Assembly: GCA_030762175.1 (NCBI GenBank) | Contig: JAUJEO010000019.1 | Span: forward strand, 502,001 to 566,000 | Reading direction: 5' to 3' | From: Metallyticus violacea | Taxonomy: Eukaryota > Arthropoda > Insecta > Mantodea > Metallyticidae | Length of the DNA: 64,000 nt | Notes under the pieces: model-generated | Database searches by the model: none | What the model saw: only the letters and a program-made list of their open reading frames with translations | Told to the model about the DNA's origin: nothing | Program-made: the position numbers and the translations under genes | Part shown: positions 47,430 to 59,829 of the stretch, piece after piece | Layout: each line of letters starts with the position of its first letter | How positions within the stretch are numbered: position 1 is the stretch's first letter

Positions 47430-47662
47430 CAGTGGTTCTCAACCTGTTATAGGTTCGAGACCCACTTTGGATACATTAAGGGATTCATAAATTAAATTAG
47501 TATACTCTAATACAAAAAGTAAAAATTACTTAGCAATAGTAAACTTTTATTAAAACTTTAGCATTTCTGTGGGTTCCTTGCTCCATCTGGAAATTTCGCA
47601 ATCCACCAAAAGCCCCATTAGGACCCACCAGTGGGTCAGGACCCATAAGTTGAGAAAACAAG
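47430..47662. mobile_element. hAT-type MITE
   Basis: It begins CAGTGGTTCTCAACCTG and ends GGACCCATAAGTTGAGAAAA CAAG, an imperfect terminal inverted repeat of the hAT CAGTGGTTCTCAA..TTGAGAACCACTG type. About 230 bp with no coding content. An 8 bp target duplication is not clear. It starts 35 bp after exon c. Confidence 0.7.
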
Positions 47663-47664
47663 CT

Positions 47665-48635
47665 TTTTTTTTCTCTCTCTTAATGCTGAGAGGGGATGTG
47701 AATCTATTTTATTTTTTCTGCATACTAATTATTTAAGAAAGTTAATGATTTAGAAGCATTACAAGTTGGCATCACAAATGATATTACTACATTTCTATAT
47801 AAAATGTATATGATAGTAAATTATTCTAAACTCAGTTGGCCCACAGAAATGAAAAGTTTTATTCAGACTGCATATTAAAGACATTCCAAAAATTCTGGAA
47901 ATTGATTTTGGAGTAGATTGCGTAAAGTTGGATCTTGGACTGAGGTCAAATTGAATACTTTTCTGCAACATTTTAACTATTTTGTATCAAATTTATAAAA
48001 CCTTTTCACATGATTCTATTTGTTAATAGTGTGAATTTTATTTGTTTACTCTTTGGTCATATCATTAGTCATTAAAATATTAGAACTGTAGGGAAAATGT
48101 TTAATTTGATAGTTTTGGTGGATGGAAAATAATATAAAAAGGCCTGGTAAACAATCAGAAATACAAAAACTCAACTTTATAGACAGAAAGAGTGCAGAAC
48201 ATCATTAGGTTTGAATGTGTGAACAGATTAAGATTAAAAGAATTGTAGGTTAGCATAAAGTATTTGGAGAGAAGACAACAGGGTTGGGAATAAATAAATA
48301 AGATAAAGGTTCTTGATACTCTCAGTACCTCAATATTCAAAAACTATCAATATTAACAGTAACCCTACATGAGCTTGATATATTTTTTATATTTTGTTAA
48401 TAAAAAAATTAGGAGTCTAAACCAGCAGTAGAAATGAGAGGAAGTGTATGAGTGAGCTCCTGTTTAGTTAAAGGAAAAAGGTCATAAAAGACAATGCAAA
48501 TGGATGTTGTAGCATACAGAGTCAGGTTAGGATCATTTATAGCTAGAAGGTCCAAGCAGTTGAGAAACAAAAATGAAAAGGGATAAAAGAAGAATACTAA
48601 GATTATGATTATTGGTGATATTATTTGTGATTTGA
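47665..48635. other. Nothing recognised
   Basis: AT-rich, CpG-poor sequence; no repeat landmark. Confidence 0.35.
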
Positions 48636-48639
48636 GTAG

Positions 48640-51600
48640 AGGTGGACCTTGGGCCAGTGGATAGGGCTGGTAGTTTGGAAAAAATACTGAATAGAATGGA
48701 TGGTCTGGGGGTGAGACTTGCTGATCAAGTAAATGCAGCTGTTCTGGAGATTAAACAAGAAATAAAAGTGGAAGTTAAGGACATTAAGAAAAAAGTCAAT
48801 TGAGGTAAAAGCAAGAATAGACAAATTAAAGGAGAAACATTACGAGTTCAATTTGTTATTCATTGGTGTGGAAGAATGAAGAGTTGTATGGGCCTTGCAA
48901 GATGTGCATAAAATTTTGAAGCAGAAATTGGAGTTAAAATTAGGAGGATGGGAAATTGCAGATGACTTTCCTATGAGGAAAAATATAGGAAGAAGGTTGA
49001 TAATGGTAAAGTTTATGAATGTGAACATTGTCTACGAGATTTGCACAGGTCAAAGAAACTGAAAGGGTAAGATATAGTTATAATCAAGGATTTATGATTT
49101 AAAGAATAAGAATTGAAGAAAAGCTCATTATGCAGTTGAAGGAAGCCAGACAAGATGGGAGGAATGCATATGTTCATAACCTGCAGCTGTGGATCAATGA
49201 CAGGAAAGTGACACTTGAGGTTGAAAAGGACCTAAAGGGATTGGATGAAAGGCCAGAACAGGAAACAACTCAGCAAAATGTGCCAACGAGAAGAGAACAG
49301 GAAGATCAAAGGGCTGTGCCACTAGAAGTGCTGTATTAGAAGGCAAGAGCATGTGACACAAGCTGCATGATTTTCAAGGTCAAGAATTGGAATGAGCTTC
49401 AGTGGTGTCACCTTGCAGAAGGGTTATTTTACATGACAAGTTGCCATCATTTGAGATGCAATAGCGGGCAGAGCATGACATGGCTAATAGTAGAGGGGCG
49501 GTAGGAGTTTGGTAACCAGACAAAGGGGAAGGTACTACCAAATCAAGCATGTTGTCAATCCTTTGTGAAAGTATATTGAAGTTAAATGCCACAGAATGAA
49601 GAAGGATAGAATCCAGTGAACTTTTATTTTGAGGGGAATTGGATGAGTGAATTCAACTTTGCAGTAAGAAAAACTGCAAGCGTCTAGGTATAGGTTAGGA
49701 TCTCAATAGGAGAGGAAGGAGGAAGAATGGTGAAACTGGGTTTCGGGAACTGTGAAGGAGTTAAAAGAAGTATATCTTTAGGATTCATCGGTTTGGCATT
49801 AAGCAAAGTGAATATTTTGGGGTTAGCCAAAACATGGTTGAGAGTAAATGATAAGGTTTGCAGGTTTTGTATTTATGGGTAAAGGTGATCTGAAGCAAAT
49901 GAGCAAGGGTAGAATCTGGAGATGTAGGTGCTTTAATAAGCAATTAATTAATACGTGAGGCTAAAGAGAGGAAATCTACGATGGTGGAGGTTATGTGGTT
50001 AGTAATTAAAAAACTAGCATTATGTGTGGGAATTGTTTACAATCTGCCCAGAATCTCCTAGTTCCATGATCCTCATTTCTTTTGGTATTTAGAATTTGAA
50101 ATGAAGGAAATCAAGTCAGATTTGCCAGAAACTGAGTTTGTTTTACTTGGGGATTTTAATGCAAGAAATGGGAGCATACAAGCTAGAGATTGTGGTATAC
50201 CATGGGATAGCTTTGTTGATAAAGAGTGTAAATCCGATATAAAGAGGAGCAAGGATAAAACTGTGAATGAAACAGGAATTAAACTTATTCAATTTTGTGA
50301 AGATAATGGGTTTATGATTGTTAATGGCACATGAGGGAAGATGATGTTTTCTTTTAGTAGTGTTTAACACCCGTTTTTACTACTGAGGCACCACAGGCGG
50401 TCAATGATAATGGTGAATTTACGTGTGTTAATATAGGGGGACAAAGTGTCATAGATATCATGTGCAGATGGGAGGTTCTATCTGAAATGTTAAATTTCAA
50501 AGTAATGAATCTAGTGAGCAATAGTGCACAGTTTCCTATTATACTTGAATGGAGATGCAAAATTGGTGATCATAAAATAGCTAACAATATACAAAAGGAA
50601 ATGAGTGAGAATACTATTTGGTATAAATGGTGCCAAGAGTTTTCTAAATTTTTATCAAATGTTGAATTCATCAGTGTCGTGTTTTTGGTTCATGGTATCA
50701 ACTGGCTGACTGAGTCAAAGCTAAGCAATTGTGCTCTGAATTTGATGGAATTTTTGCTGAAATGAGTAGGTAATGAGATGGTCAAGAGGGTGGTGGTTAA
50801 TAAATTGAGTATTGATGATTGGTTTGATAAAGGGTGTAGTGATGTGAAATATTATTAAAACAGTCTGTTATTCAATAGGGGGAGAAGAATAGAGGGGAGG
50901 ATGGGGAAAAATGACTGGGACGAGAATGGCTTATAGGCTGCTGTTGGAAAGGAAGAAAGAGAAGCTGGGGAGAAGAAAGGTTGTTGAAATTTATACAAAA
51001 ATTAGATCAGAGAGGGCTAATGAAGTATGGAGTATCATTAGGAGATGGTCGAGATCTAGAGGTGCTGAATATGCAATTAAATCTGAAGAGTGGATACAAT
51101 TGTTTGGATTTAAACTTAGAGGAATGGGAAATTGGAATCTGCTGTGGGAAGAGCAAAGGGATGAACACATGGATAGATTATTTCCAAGTGAAGAGCTTTT
51201 TAAGCAGGTTAAATATCTTAAAGAAGAACAAAGCAATGGGCATTGATGGGTTACTAGTCAAATTTTTAAAGCATGGTGTGAGGATAGGTAGAAATTTCTG
51301 TGCCTAGTTAAACTGCTTAATGTAATAAAAAGCAAAAGAATTATACCTAAAGCCTGGCAGACTGCTATCTTTCACCCAATTTATAAGGACAAGGGTATGA
51401 TGAAGAACATGGGCAATTATAGGGAAATTGCACTTTTGTCAACTCTTGGTAAGATTTTCACTGGAATATCAACAGACAGAATGGGCTGAGAGAAATTAAT
51501 TAACATCTCCATTTCACAGTAATTTCAGGAGAGGCAAAAGAACAATTGATAATGTATTAATAATTAATACATTAATTCATAAATATCTGTCACAAAATGA

Positions 51601-53480
51601 GGTAGATTGTATGCAGTGTTTATTGACCTAGAGAAAGCTTATAGTATAAAATGTGGAGCAAAGGAATGAGTAAAGAGATGATTAGATTACTTCAAGCCAT
51701 CTATATTGTGTTAGATGTGGAAAGGGTAAGGTGTGAAAGGAAGTTGCTCAGGATTGAGATAGGGATGAAAAATGAGTTATATATTGTGTAATTTGTTAAT
51801 TAATGATGTATTGGTAGAGTTACAGAAAGTTAATAATAATATGCTGGTAATAAATAGCCAAGATTCCTGAATTATTATATGCAGATGATTAATAGTAGCA
51901 TCCTTCTCAGTTATTGGACAGAGGAATGTACTATTAGAAATAGGCTGATATTGTGAGGAGTGGAATCTGAATGTGAATCAGATAAAACAAAAATTATGGT
52001 TTTTTAAGAAAAGAAATATTACTTAGTAAAGAAGAAAAGTGGCGCACCTGAGGAAGTAGCATCCACATTGTAAGAGAGTTCACATATTTCAAAATAAGAT
52101 TTAATAGTTTAGGTCAGTGGGAAAGACAGAAAAGGTTTGCATTTGTTAAAGGGAGGTTGGCAATGACTTTTTAAGGAAATGCCTATATTTTGCACCTAAT
52201 ATGGATGTAGTTTACTGTGAAAGAGTATACAGTGCTTTAGTGCATTTGATGTGGGCATATGTTATAGAGATATGGGTACTGGAGGATAGTTGGAAAGTGA
52301 TGAATAAAAAATCAATATGTTTTGTAAAACTAGGTTAGGTATTCCACTAAATGCAGCCAATGCTGGTGCCCTGTTAAAAATGGGAAAGATAAGTGTAAGA
52401 GGATGGGTGGGTGATGGAGAGAGTATTAAAATATTGGTTTAGAATACAACAAACGTCACATGGTCATATTTTGAAAGAATGTTTAAAATTTCAGGAATCC
52501 ACTTTAAGAGAAGCTAGTTGGGTAGGGAGGGTAGGATATAAATTGACATGGAATGGGAGGGGGGAGAATTGGTTAGGAAGGGATAGTTTGCCAGGTGGAT
52601 TTTGGAAGATGATTAGAATCAGATTCGAGGATATAGACGGACAAATTTTGTATGCAGATATAAGAAAGAAAAGTTCCTTGCTGCTATTTCCAGAATTAAA
52701 AGAGAAATGTATGAATGAGGGTTATATTGATAAATGTAATAAGAAAGAGAGGGAGGGGTTCACATGGTTTAGATTAGAAATATGGAGACTAAAGAAAATT
52801 AGAAGAAATCTGGAACAGAGTGTATGTCCAATATGTAGGAGTAATGAAAATGTCATTCACATTGTATTTTAATGTCCAGAAACAAGAGAGTGGACAAGTC
52901 AGTTGATTAAAGTAAAATGGGTTCTTATAAGATCAGGGAGTTGTAAGGAAAAATTTTGGGAACAAATCTCAATTAAGGAATTTAGGGGATTATTGTATAG
53001 AGTTAAAAATAAATGGGTATGGATGATTAATATGTAAATGATCTTTGGTTTTAGCAATTTAGATTTATGGCATGGAATTGTTTAAATTTAGTAATAATCA
53101 GGGGTTAGTATTGTATTGTGGATTTATTATTTTAAGGTGTTAAGTATAGTATTATAGTAGATATTTGAGAAATAAAGGAATTAATCGTTTGTAGAGATTG
53201 TAGTTAGCTGATAAAATAATGGTATAGGTAGAGTAATTGAAATTTTTTATTTTGGTCCCCTGGATTTGATTGTAGCCTGGTCCCCTAGAATTTCAGTAGG
53301 CTTCTGCTGACCCCGGGGATTGGGGTCTGATGCAATCAAGGTGGAAATTTTGTACTTTGTTTAATTATTTAGAATTTAGATAAAGGGTTAGTATAAAATA
53401 ATAATTGTATTAAAAATTGTTGTAATTATGAGGGGTTACACCTAAAATGGCCTAGGCCATATAGGTGGAGAACCCTTTGT
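48640..53480 (+). pseudogene. Nearly full-length decayed LINE (ORF1, endonuclease, RT, zinc knuckle)
   Basis: Read on the + strand: an ORF1-like part at about 48650-49340 with a coiled-coil-like stretch (AAVLEIKQEIKVEVKDIKKK) and LLFIGVEE..., GRRLIMVKF, resembling RRM-type ORF1 proteins. Then an APE endonuclease (VLLGDFNARNGSIQ at 50140-50180; GIKLIQFCEDNGFMIVNGT). Then RT pieces (AWQTAIFHPIYKD, NYREIALLSTLGKIFTGIST near 51420, FIDLEKAY near 51625, LYADD near 51875). Finally a 153-codon open C-terminal stretch (52411-52872) ending CPICRSNENVIHIVF, a CCHC-like finger. Numerous stops and shifts. No RNase H seen. Clade not resolved (CR1/L2/Jockey-like). A SINE B fragment is nested at 50345. Confidence 0.8.
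50345..50400 (-). mobile_element. SINE family B fragment nested in the LINE
   Basis: TAGTGTTTAACACCCGTTTT..CTACTGAGGCACCACAGGCGG is the terminal 55 bp of family B, interrupting the LINE just after its endonuclease domain. Confidence 0.8.
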
Positions 53481-54374
53481 AGTTTATATTTTTCGTAGCA
53501 TTTCAGTAAATTTCAATATTCAATACAACAATTATTAACTAATATTGTCAAAAGTACATTTTAAATTGGTTGCAAAAACTGTGGTCTCATTCAAAATAGC
53601 AATTAGCAGGAACTAAGAAATTAAATGCATTTCTAAGCCCAATTGGCAACTCCATATTAAAAGCAGTTCCCCTTCCTTCTATTTCTGTAGATGGTCTGAC
53701 AACATATGTCTGAGCTATAAATTTCTGTAAAATTCACAACTAAGGTAGTAAAATGAACATATGTCTGTACAAATGACAACATATGTCTGAGCTATAAATT
53801 TTTGTAAAAATCACAACTAAGGTAGTAAAATGAACTGAATTGTAATTTGAAGTTGATAATTTCAAATGTGCTATTGCTTAATTTCTAGCATTTTTTACCT
53901 GTGGGTGTGGAAAAAACCATACTTCACCTATGAAAAACCTTTGTTCTCAGTCTGACCTATAATAAAAGGAACTCGTGGTAAACATATCATGTGATTTGTT
54001 CCGCTATCTAATCAAAAGTAATTTATTGCAGCAATATCATATTTCAGCATCTTTAGCATGAAAGCTGAATTTACATTACTACTTAGTTGTTATTTTCAAA
54101 TCATTTGTTATTTTTAAGTGAGAAAAGATAGCATGTTTTGTAGTGCACCTTTTTTAGAGAATATGAGTTACATTTGAAACTAATGTCAATTGGATCCTGT
54201 GATTAATAACTATATCATTAGCCACATTTGCAAAAAGAGTTTTTCATGAGTAAAGCTGAAATCACTAAAATTTTTATATCTCCAGAACATAATTTTGAGC
54301 TTATAGTGGAATTAAAACAACAATAGCTAACTTGGAGCGGAGTGGTGGAATTGCTATGTTGCCACATAGCAGCA
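53481..54374. other. Unassigned; contains an 80 bp tandem duplication
   Basis: About 60 bp (ACAACATATGTCTGAGCTAT through GTAGTAAAATGAAC) occur twice, at about 53698-53757 and 53778-53835, with few differences. Otherwise nothing is recognised. Confidence 0.55.
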
Positions 54375-54662
54375 CCTTTTTTTTTTATGGTGTTTAATTC
54401 CCATTTTCACTACTGAGGCACCACAGGCGGTGGACACTGATGGTACATGAGATGAAATGATATATTGGGAAAGGATTTTTTTAAGGAAGGAAAGGTTCAA
54501 CGTCTAAGTTTAGGGTACCTCCCCGGCATTTTTAATTTGTGGGAACTGAGGAAAACTGTAAAAAACCTAAAGTCAGGGAGGATGGTTCTGGTGGGATTCG
54601 AACTCCAGACTTCCCACTCACGAATCTGCACCTTAACGACCTTGGCCACCCATGACAGTTTA
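54375..54662 (-). mobile_element. SINE family B
   Basis: Complete family B order in minus orientation (ATGGTGTTTAATTCCC, GGCACCACAGGCGGTGGACA, GGTACCTCCCCGGCATTT, TGGGATTCGAACTCCAGAC, ending CACCCATGACAG). Likely target duplication ATAGCAGCA at about 54365 and 54664. Confidence 0.87.
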
Positions 54663-54749
54663 TATAGCAGCAGCTAGCCTAGCTACAAGTGTGCATTTTA
54701 CTTTCAAAATTAATAAACTTATCCTAAAGTTGGTCATAATCCATTATGC

Positions 54750-54750
54750 A

Positions 54751-54789
<39 letters not shown>

Positions 54790-54800
54790 CATTGTTTTTG

Positions 54801-54856
<56 letters not shown>
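54750..54856. repeat. (AAT)n facing (ATT)n
   Basis: An AAT array (54750-54788) and an ATT array (54802-54856) are separated by about 13 bp, so the pair is self-complementary and can form a hairpin of roughly 38 bp. Confidence 0.92.
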
Positions 54857-54979
54857 GGCTTTAACACTTTCTGAACCTTCACATTAGTATATGTTTCAAA
54901 TGTAGATATGTTATAAGCTTGCACTTAAAACTCTGAAAGAAAAAAAAATTACCATGGATCATGTTGTATGTACTATGAA

Positions 54980-55540
54980 TTAGAGTAGTGGTAAGTGGTT
55001 CCAGATTATAAAATTATTACTTACTTAACCCCAGATGTTTTCATTTGAATTAAAATGACAATGATGGGTTCTAATGACACAATGACTATGTTTTTTGCAT
55101 TCTTACCTGTTTCATACTGTGATTCCAGTTTGAATGATGCCAAAAATTCCATTAGTTATGCTTTGATAATGTCCTTATGAACTGTAATTTTTAGACATTA
55201 CATGTTCTTCCAGTAATTTTAGTGTGCTCTTTTTTAACTTTTTCATTGTTGGGTCTTTGTTTTCTATTATGGAATGAAATAGTGCATTATCCATTACAAA
55301 AGTCAATTTGGAAGAGATTTCATCATTAACAAATTTTGAAACCATTCCAAGAAAAATACAACTTCCATCTCCTCCTCCAGTTTTTTTGTGATTTAAACGT
55401 TATAAAACAATTTAGGACAAATCCCAGAAAGTGCCAGCATTAAGAAAAATGAATCTCCCTCCTGTGTCTAAGGCTTTTATTGTACCCTTGGTTGTGCATG
55501 TCACCCCTTATCCTTGGAGTGACCTGTGTCATATCTAATC
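54980..55540 (-). pseudogene. DDE transposase remnant (Tc1/IS630-like or DDE_3-like)
   Basis: The minus strand gives FVNDEISSKLTFVMDNALFH plus SIIENKDPTMKKLKKSTLKL at about 55320-55210. The FVMDNA.FH block is a second-catalytic-aspartate motif of DDE transposases (..VIDNAPYH..). At about 55060-55025 comes NSNENIWG.V, equivalent to the NPIE.IWG.VK block with the catalytic E. Stops and shifts are common, and the N-terminus is not identifiable. Confidence 0.5.
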
Positions 55541-55559
55541 CAGCTATAAAATGTTCTCT

Positions 55560-57350
55560 CTTCATATTTAACTTCTCTCAAATATTGCCAAAGCCCGGCA
55601 ACAGTCTTTCCATTAATACTGAACAATTTGAAAAGTTTTCAGAATTAAAACCTAGTTCATTAAGGCAAGTTTGAAGAGAGGACTTGCTAACATTAAAGAG
55701 ATTGACGTTTTTAAGACTACTGCTGAGTTTATTCGGTGTAGGGTGCTATTTTCTTTCAAAGTAGGCTTAAAGGTGTAGCTGAATTGCATTCTATTGGAAA
55801 CAATGCAGGTTCATGATTCTTTTTTTATAATTATGAATTTTCCTGGGGTTTTCAGTCTTCCTAAAGATGGCCTAGCTACTGGTATTACTACTTCTCCTCC
55901 TTCTAACTCTGCTTCTTGCTCACCAAGCTTCTTTAATTTCTTTTCTTTACCTATTTCTATTGCAGTGTACCTTAATATAACCCTTGTCCAATGTGTAAGT
56001 AAATGCAGATAAAAAAATTTAGATTTTCCATTTGGAATCAAAGAAAGAGGTGTTAAGGTTACGGTCTATTAGAAGCACAGTAATTGTCCTGACTTGATAT
56101 ATTCAATGCAGTTGCTTTTCTTTCTATGACTTTATTGACATCCATCAACAGTTCACCATTTTCTCTCCCCCCCTCAAGAGAATTGCATAATGCAAAAACC
56201 TGTCATGAACTTGACCACAAAGGATCCTGACTCTTATGTTCGCTTTTTTTCATGTGGAATGTAGCCTAGACCACCCTCATTTGCATTTGCTACCAGTCTT
56301 TGTTTGTGATATTATGCTTTAAGTATGTATATTAAATATATTACTCATCACTAATAACCTACTACTGCTTCTGCATTAAATAACATGTGATAACACTGAT
56401 AATAATAAAAAATGATATAATAGTAATAAGCAGTGATAGCAATAATATGATGATAATAAATGATGATATAATTCCAATAAATAATAAAAAAATAGTATAA
56501 TTATTACAAGAAAGAGCACAAAAACTAGGCAGAAATCACTTACTGCAAGGAACTAGATGTGGCAATATACAGACAATTTATAGGTGAGAGGAAAAGGGAG
56601 TGGTGGCAGCTTATTGGCTAGAATGAGAGAAAATGAAAGAGGAAGGGGATGTTTCCATGGAAATTCTCCATGCCACAAACTGAAGTCTGTTGTTTTAATA
56701 CCACTATAGCAATTTACACCAGAATGATGAAATATTGAATGTCACAGAGTAAACAGATTTTATGCCCTTGTGGAAATTATCACCTTTGGCATAGCCTTGG
56801 GCACTAAACTTTCTATTTGTAAATAAAATCCTAATTTACCGTCTTATAAATAAGTAACTGTTCATATTAACTGAACTTACAACTGAAGGATGATTTTTGC
56901 ACAGGCTTGAAATAAATCAGTAAAAGTTGAGTATTTTTTTTTTAATATTTTACTACATTTGTTTCGTTTTTGTGCCTGTAAAGGATTATTTTTAACATGT
57001 TGTAGTTTGGGACTTTAAATTATTTGTTTATAAAATATTTCATTTTCAATTAATAGTTTAAATAATACAATCAATTAATTGTAGTGAAAATATGAAATTT
57101 TAATATGCATTGTATGGCATAAGATTATCATTATGTAGATATTTTGCTAACTGAATTATTATTTCAATTTTATGACATTTTTTAATAAGAATTTTCAAAA
57201 CTAATTGAATTGTAAAAATATGTTTTATTAAACAAGAGTAAGGAGAAAAGTAGATTTTGTTTAGTCAGACTGTTTTATTAGCTTCAATAAGTTAAACCTT
57301 ATGACACATGTCAATCTCATTAGACCATAGGCCTGTATTACCCATTTGTT
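55560..57350. other. No gene recognised
   Basis: Contains a minus-strand frame at 55811-56041 (EKKLKKLGEQEAELEGGEVV) that I do not recognise, and AAT/ATG-rich low complexity near 56395-56510. The rest is AT-rich and CpG-poor. Confidence 0.35.
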
Positions 57351-57358
57351 TTATGTTT

Positions 57359-57510
57359 GTATAAAATATAGTGAACTTGTGTAACAGTGATGTCAAATAT
57401 TAACATTTTAAAAAAGTGAGTCAAGATTCTAACATACACACCCTTTTTATTGAATTTTAGTGATGTGTATGTTACAATCTCAACTCAATTTTTTAAAATG
57501 TTTTATGTTT
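57359..57510. mobile_element. PLE terminal palindrome, solo
   Basis: The arms 57401-57441 and 57460-57502 are inverted copies around TAACATACACAC and its complement. Sequence and flank (GTATAAAATATAGTGAACTT from 57359) match the outer end and right flank of the PLE palindrome at 60437-63090, so this is a stand-alone copy of that PLE family's terminal region without coding sequence. Confidence 0.78.
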
Positions 57511-58000
57511 GTTGATTTTGTTAAAAATACTGCATACTGTTTACATTCATTCCTGTTAGTGCCCTCCCCACCATTTGATTTGTAACATATTATAACCCAA
57601 ACATAGCCATGTAGGAATACCAGCAGAAGGCACAAACACAGAAACAACTTTGGCAGGCTGCATTGTTAATGGGCATAAACAGATCAAACACCTGTTATGG
57701 CTCAGGTTAAGCAGATGAATCTTCTTTTGTTCCTCATTTGTTGCTAACTTGATGTCAATTCATCTCGGTATCATTCACACTAGTGTGTTATCAGCAGCTC
57801 TTACTTCTAAACAATGATAATTCCTTTCTTGGCATTTGGCAAATATAAGATTAACAGATACCTATTGTTACACATGGTCTGCAGACCTTGCCATAATAAG
57901 TGATGAAAAGCAGGTAAACAACTTTTAAATATTAATGGATATCATTGTATGATTAGTTGAACTACACACTCTTAAAGCTTCGCTTACTTTTTATAAATGT

Positions 58001-58043
58001 ATGGAACCGGTTTCGAGAACATTTTGTTCCCATCTTCAGCCAT
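58001..58043 (-). ncRNA. Hammerhead ribozyme motif, PLE 3' region
   Basis: Minus strand: stem I ATGG (58043-58040) pairs with CCAT (58004-58001). The box CTGAAGA (58039-58033; position 7 is free in hammerheads) is followed by an extra T, a 7 bp stem II with one G-U pair and an AAA loop, GAAA, and the palindrome ACCGGT (58011-58006). Cleavage is expected after the U at 58005 (GUU). All invariant core bases are present apart from the extra U. Confidence 0.78.
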
Positions 58044-58044
58044 G

Positions 58045-58265
58045 CTAAGGTTCAACTGTCGGATCATTCGTTGAGCTGTGGGAATGTATATTCTGCTCTG
58101 GTGGCGATGTGATAAACTTGTAGTTTATGTTTTCATCCCCGACAATGTCGAAGTTCATTATGCTGTTTTTGTATTTGTAGATGTAGATTTTCTCCCAGGT
58201 TGCTAATTCCGTAGGTCCTTGTACTGATTTTAATAATTTTGTTTTATTTATTATGTCGTAAAATG
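58045..58265 (-). pseudogene. PLE protein C-terminus
   Basis: A minus-strand open stretch with KTKLLKSVQGPTELATWEKI then YIYKYKNSIMNFDIVGDENI and ending NDPTVEP. It aligns with the C-terminal part of the PLE at 60.5 kb (KLLKYIKGKTELTVWENIYI). It lies just past the GIY-YIG core. The stop falls immediately before the hammerhead, unlike the 61.7 kb family. 5'-truncated and nonfunctional alone. Confidence 0.75.
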
Positions 58266-58389
58266 TTCTCGAAACCGGTTCCATACATTTATAAAAAGTA
58301 AGTGAAGCTTTAAGAGTGTGTAGTTCAACTAATCATACAATGATATCCATTAATATGATTGGCTTCACTGTGTTTAAGTTCCAATTTTA

Positions 58390-59435
58390 CATTTAACTTT
58401 TAAATAATTTTGCCACACCTCAACCAATGCATGAAATCATAAGTTATCAAAAGCTTCTACTCTGCAGTTTAATATTTAAATCATTTACTGTCCTGCTATT
58501 TCTATAGAAGGGCCAGATCTTGTATGCATCAAGGACCCTTGAGAAGAAATATATCCTCACCTTTAATTTTTAAGAACAGTATCATTTCTTCTCAAAATAA
58601 ATACAAAAACCTTTTTAGTACATTATGGTAAGACCATAGCCAATCTCTTTGTACAGTGAGAGTAGATTAAAGTCTTGTAACTTAATTGAACAACCAGTAG
58701 ACCATTTCTCTTCCGTCAATTATGAGCAAAATTTCAACAGTCCAGCAGTTATATTGTGCAGTTGAGAGTGAGATTTCATTAAATGTGCAGTAGTGTAGCG
58801 CAATGGTGAGATATTCATGCATTCATCTTCAAGGCATACATCAGGCACAGAAAAACATGTGGAAGAATAAGACAGGCATTTAGGCATTAATTTCATGACT
58901 GCCTGGTTCCAGCATGAGAAACATAATAGTTTAGTACAGAAATTCTGTTACATTAATTCCTCATTATGGTTATGAATTACCCATTTTTAACCTAACTTAT
59001 GCATGCATCATAGCATTCTTTACCTGGTAGTAGAACTATGTTCATCAAATTTCCTGAGTTTCTGTGGTTAAAAAGTGTTTTGCCTTTCCATCTGGAATTT
59101 TATTAGAGAGTGACTCAGAATTGTAAAAAGTTCAATATCCATTTTCTCACTCTCACTTTTTTAAAACAGTTACTATATATTTTTGTTGAGGTTTAACAAA
59201 CTAAAGCCTTGAAAGTGGAGTCGGGCTCTCAAAAATGTCTTAAGATTTGAATGAATGATGTTTGATACAGGAAATATGACTTCAAAACAGGAAAAATAGA
59301 AACAATTCTTATCAACAGCTAGAAAAGGTGACTGCCATCTTGTTTTCATAAGTCCAAGAATTGATTGATGCTAATGTGCTAATCTTGTAATTCTCTAAAA
59401 GTTTCCACGTGAACTGTATAAATATGAAAATAATT
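58390..59435. other. Nothing recognised
   Basis: AT-rich, CpG-poor sequence without frames or repeats that I can identify. Confidence 0.35.
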
Positions 59436-59439
59436 TGAA

Positions 59440-59665
59440 ATTTTTTCGGGGCGTAAAAATCCTAAGTATGGCTTCCTTCGGAAGGGAAGTAAAGCCATGG
59501 GTCCCATGTCATACATTTACGGCACAAAAAAGAACCTCAAGCCTGAAAGAGAGGCCTCTGAGCAAAATTTGTCGGCTGTTTCACCCCTGAGTTGAATGTG
59601 ACACTGATGACCTGAGCTGTTAAATAGCGTCCATAAATAAATCATTTAAAAAAAAAAAAAAAAAA
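59440..59665 (+). mobile_element. SINE family A, 5'-truncated, poly(A) tail
   Basis: It starts within the body (TTTTTTCGGGGCGTAAAAAT), includes AAGTAAAGCCATGGGTCCC, and ends in an uninterrupted poly(A) run (59648-59665). The long clean tail suggests a fairly recent insertion. Confidence 0.85.
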
Positions 59666-59829
59666 CTTGCAGTCTGAATGCTGTTGTATAGAATGTGCAT
59701 CACCAACCTAGACCTAATGTGTTTCTATTCCACTTATGTGATACATTAGAGTTCATTAACAAAGCAAAAATAACATTAAGTAAGAACATAATCCTCATTC
59801 TAGACTCTCATCAGTATCTGTTCACTTTT

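Larger units (their letters stand above)
57925..58385 (-). mobile_element. Truncated PLE with inverted terminal repeats
   Basis: Left (57925-58028) and right (about 58257-58365) ends are inverted copies. The interior carries the last about 70 codons of a PLE protein on the minus strand. The right end starts within hammerhead stem II, so it is a partial inverted copy of the 3' region joined to a 5'-truncated element. GGCTTCACTGTGTTTAAGTT follows at the right. Confidence 0.8.
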
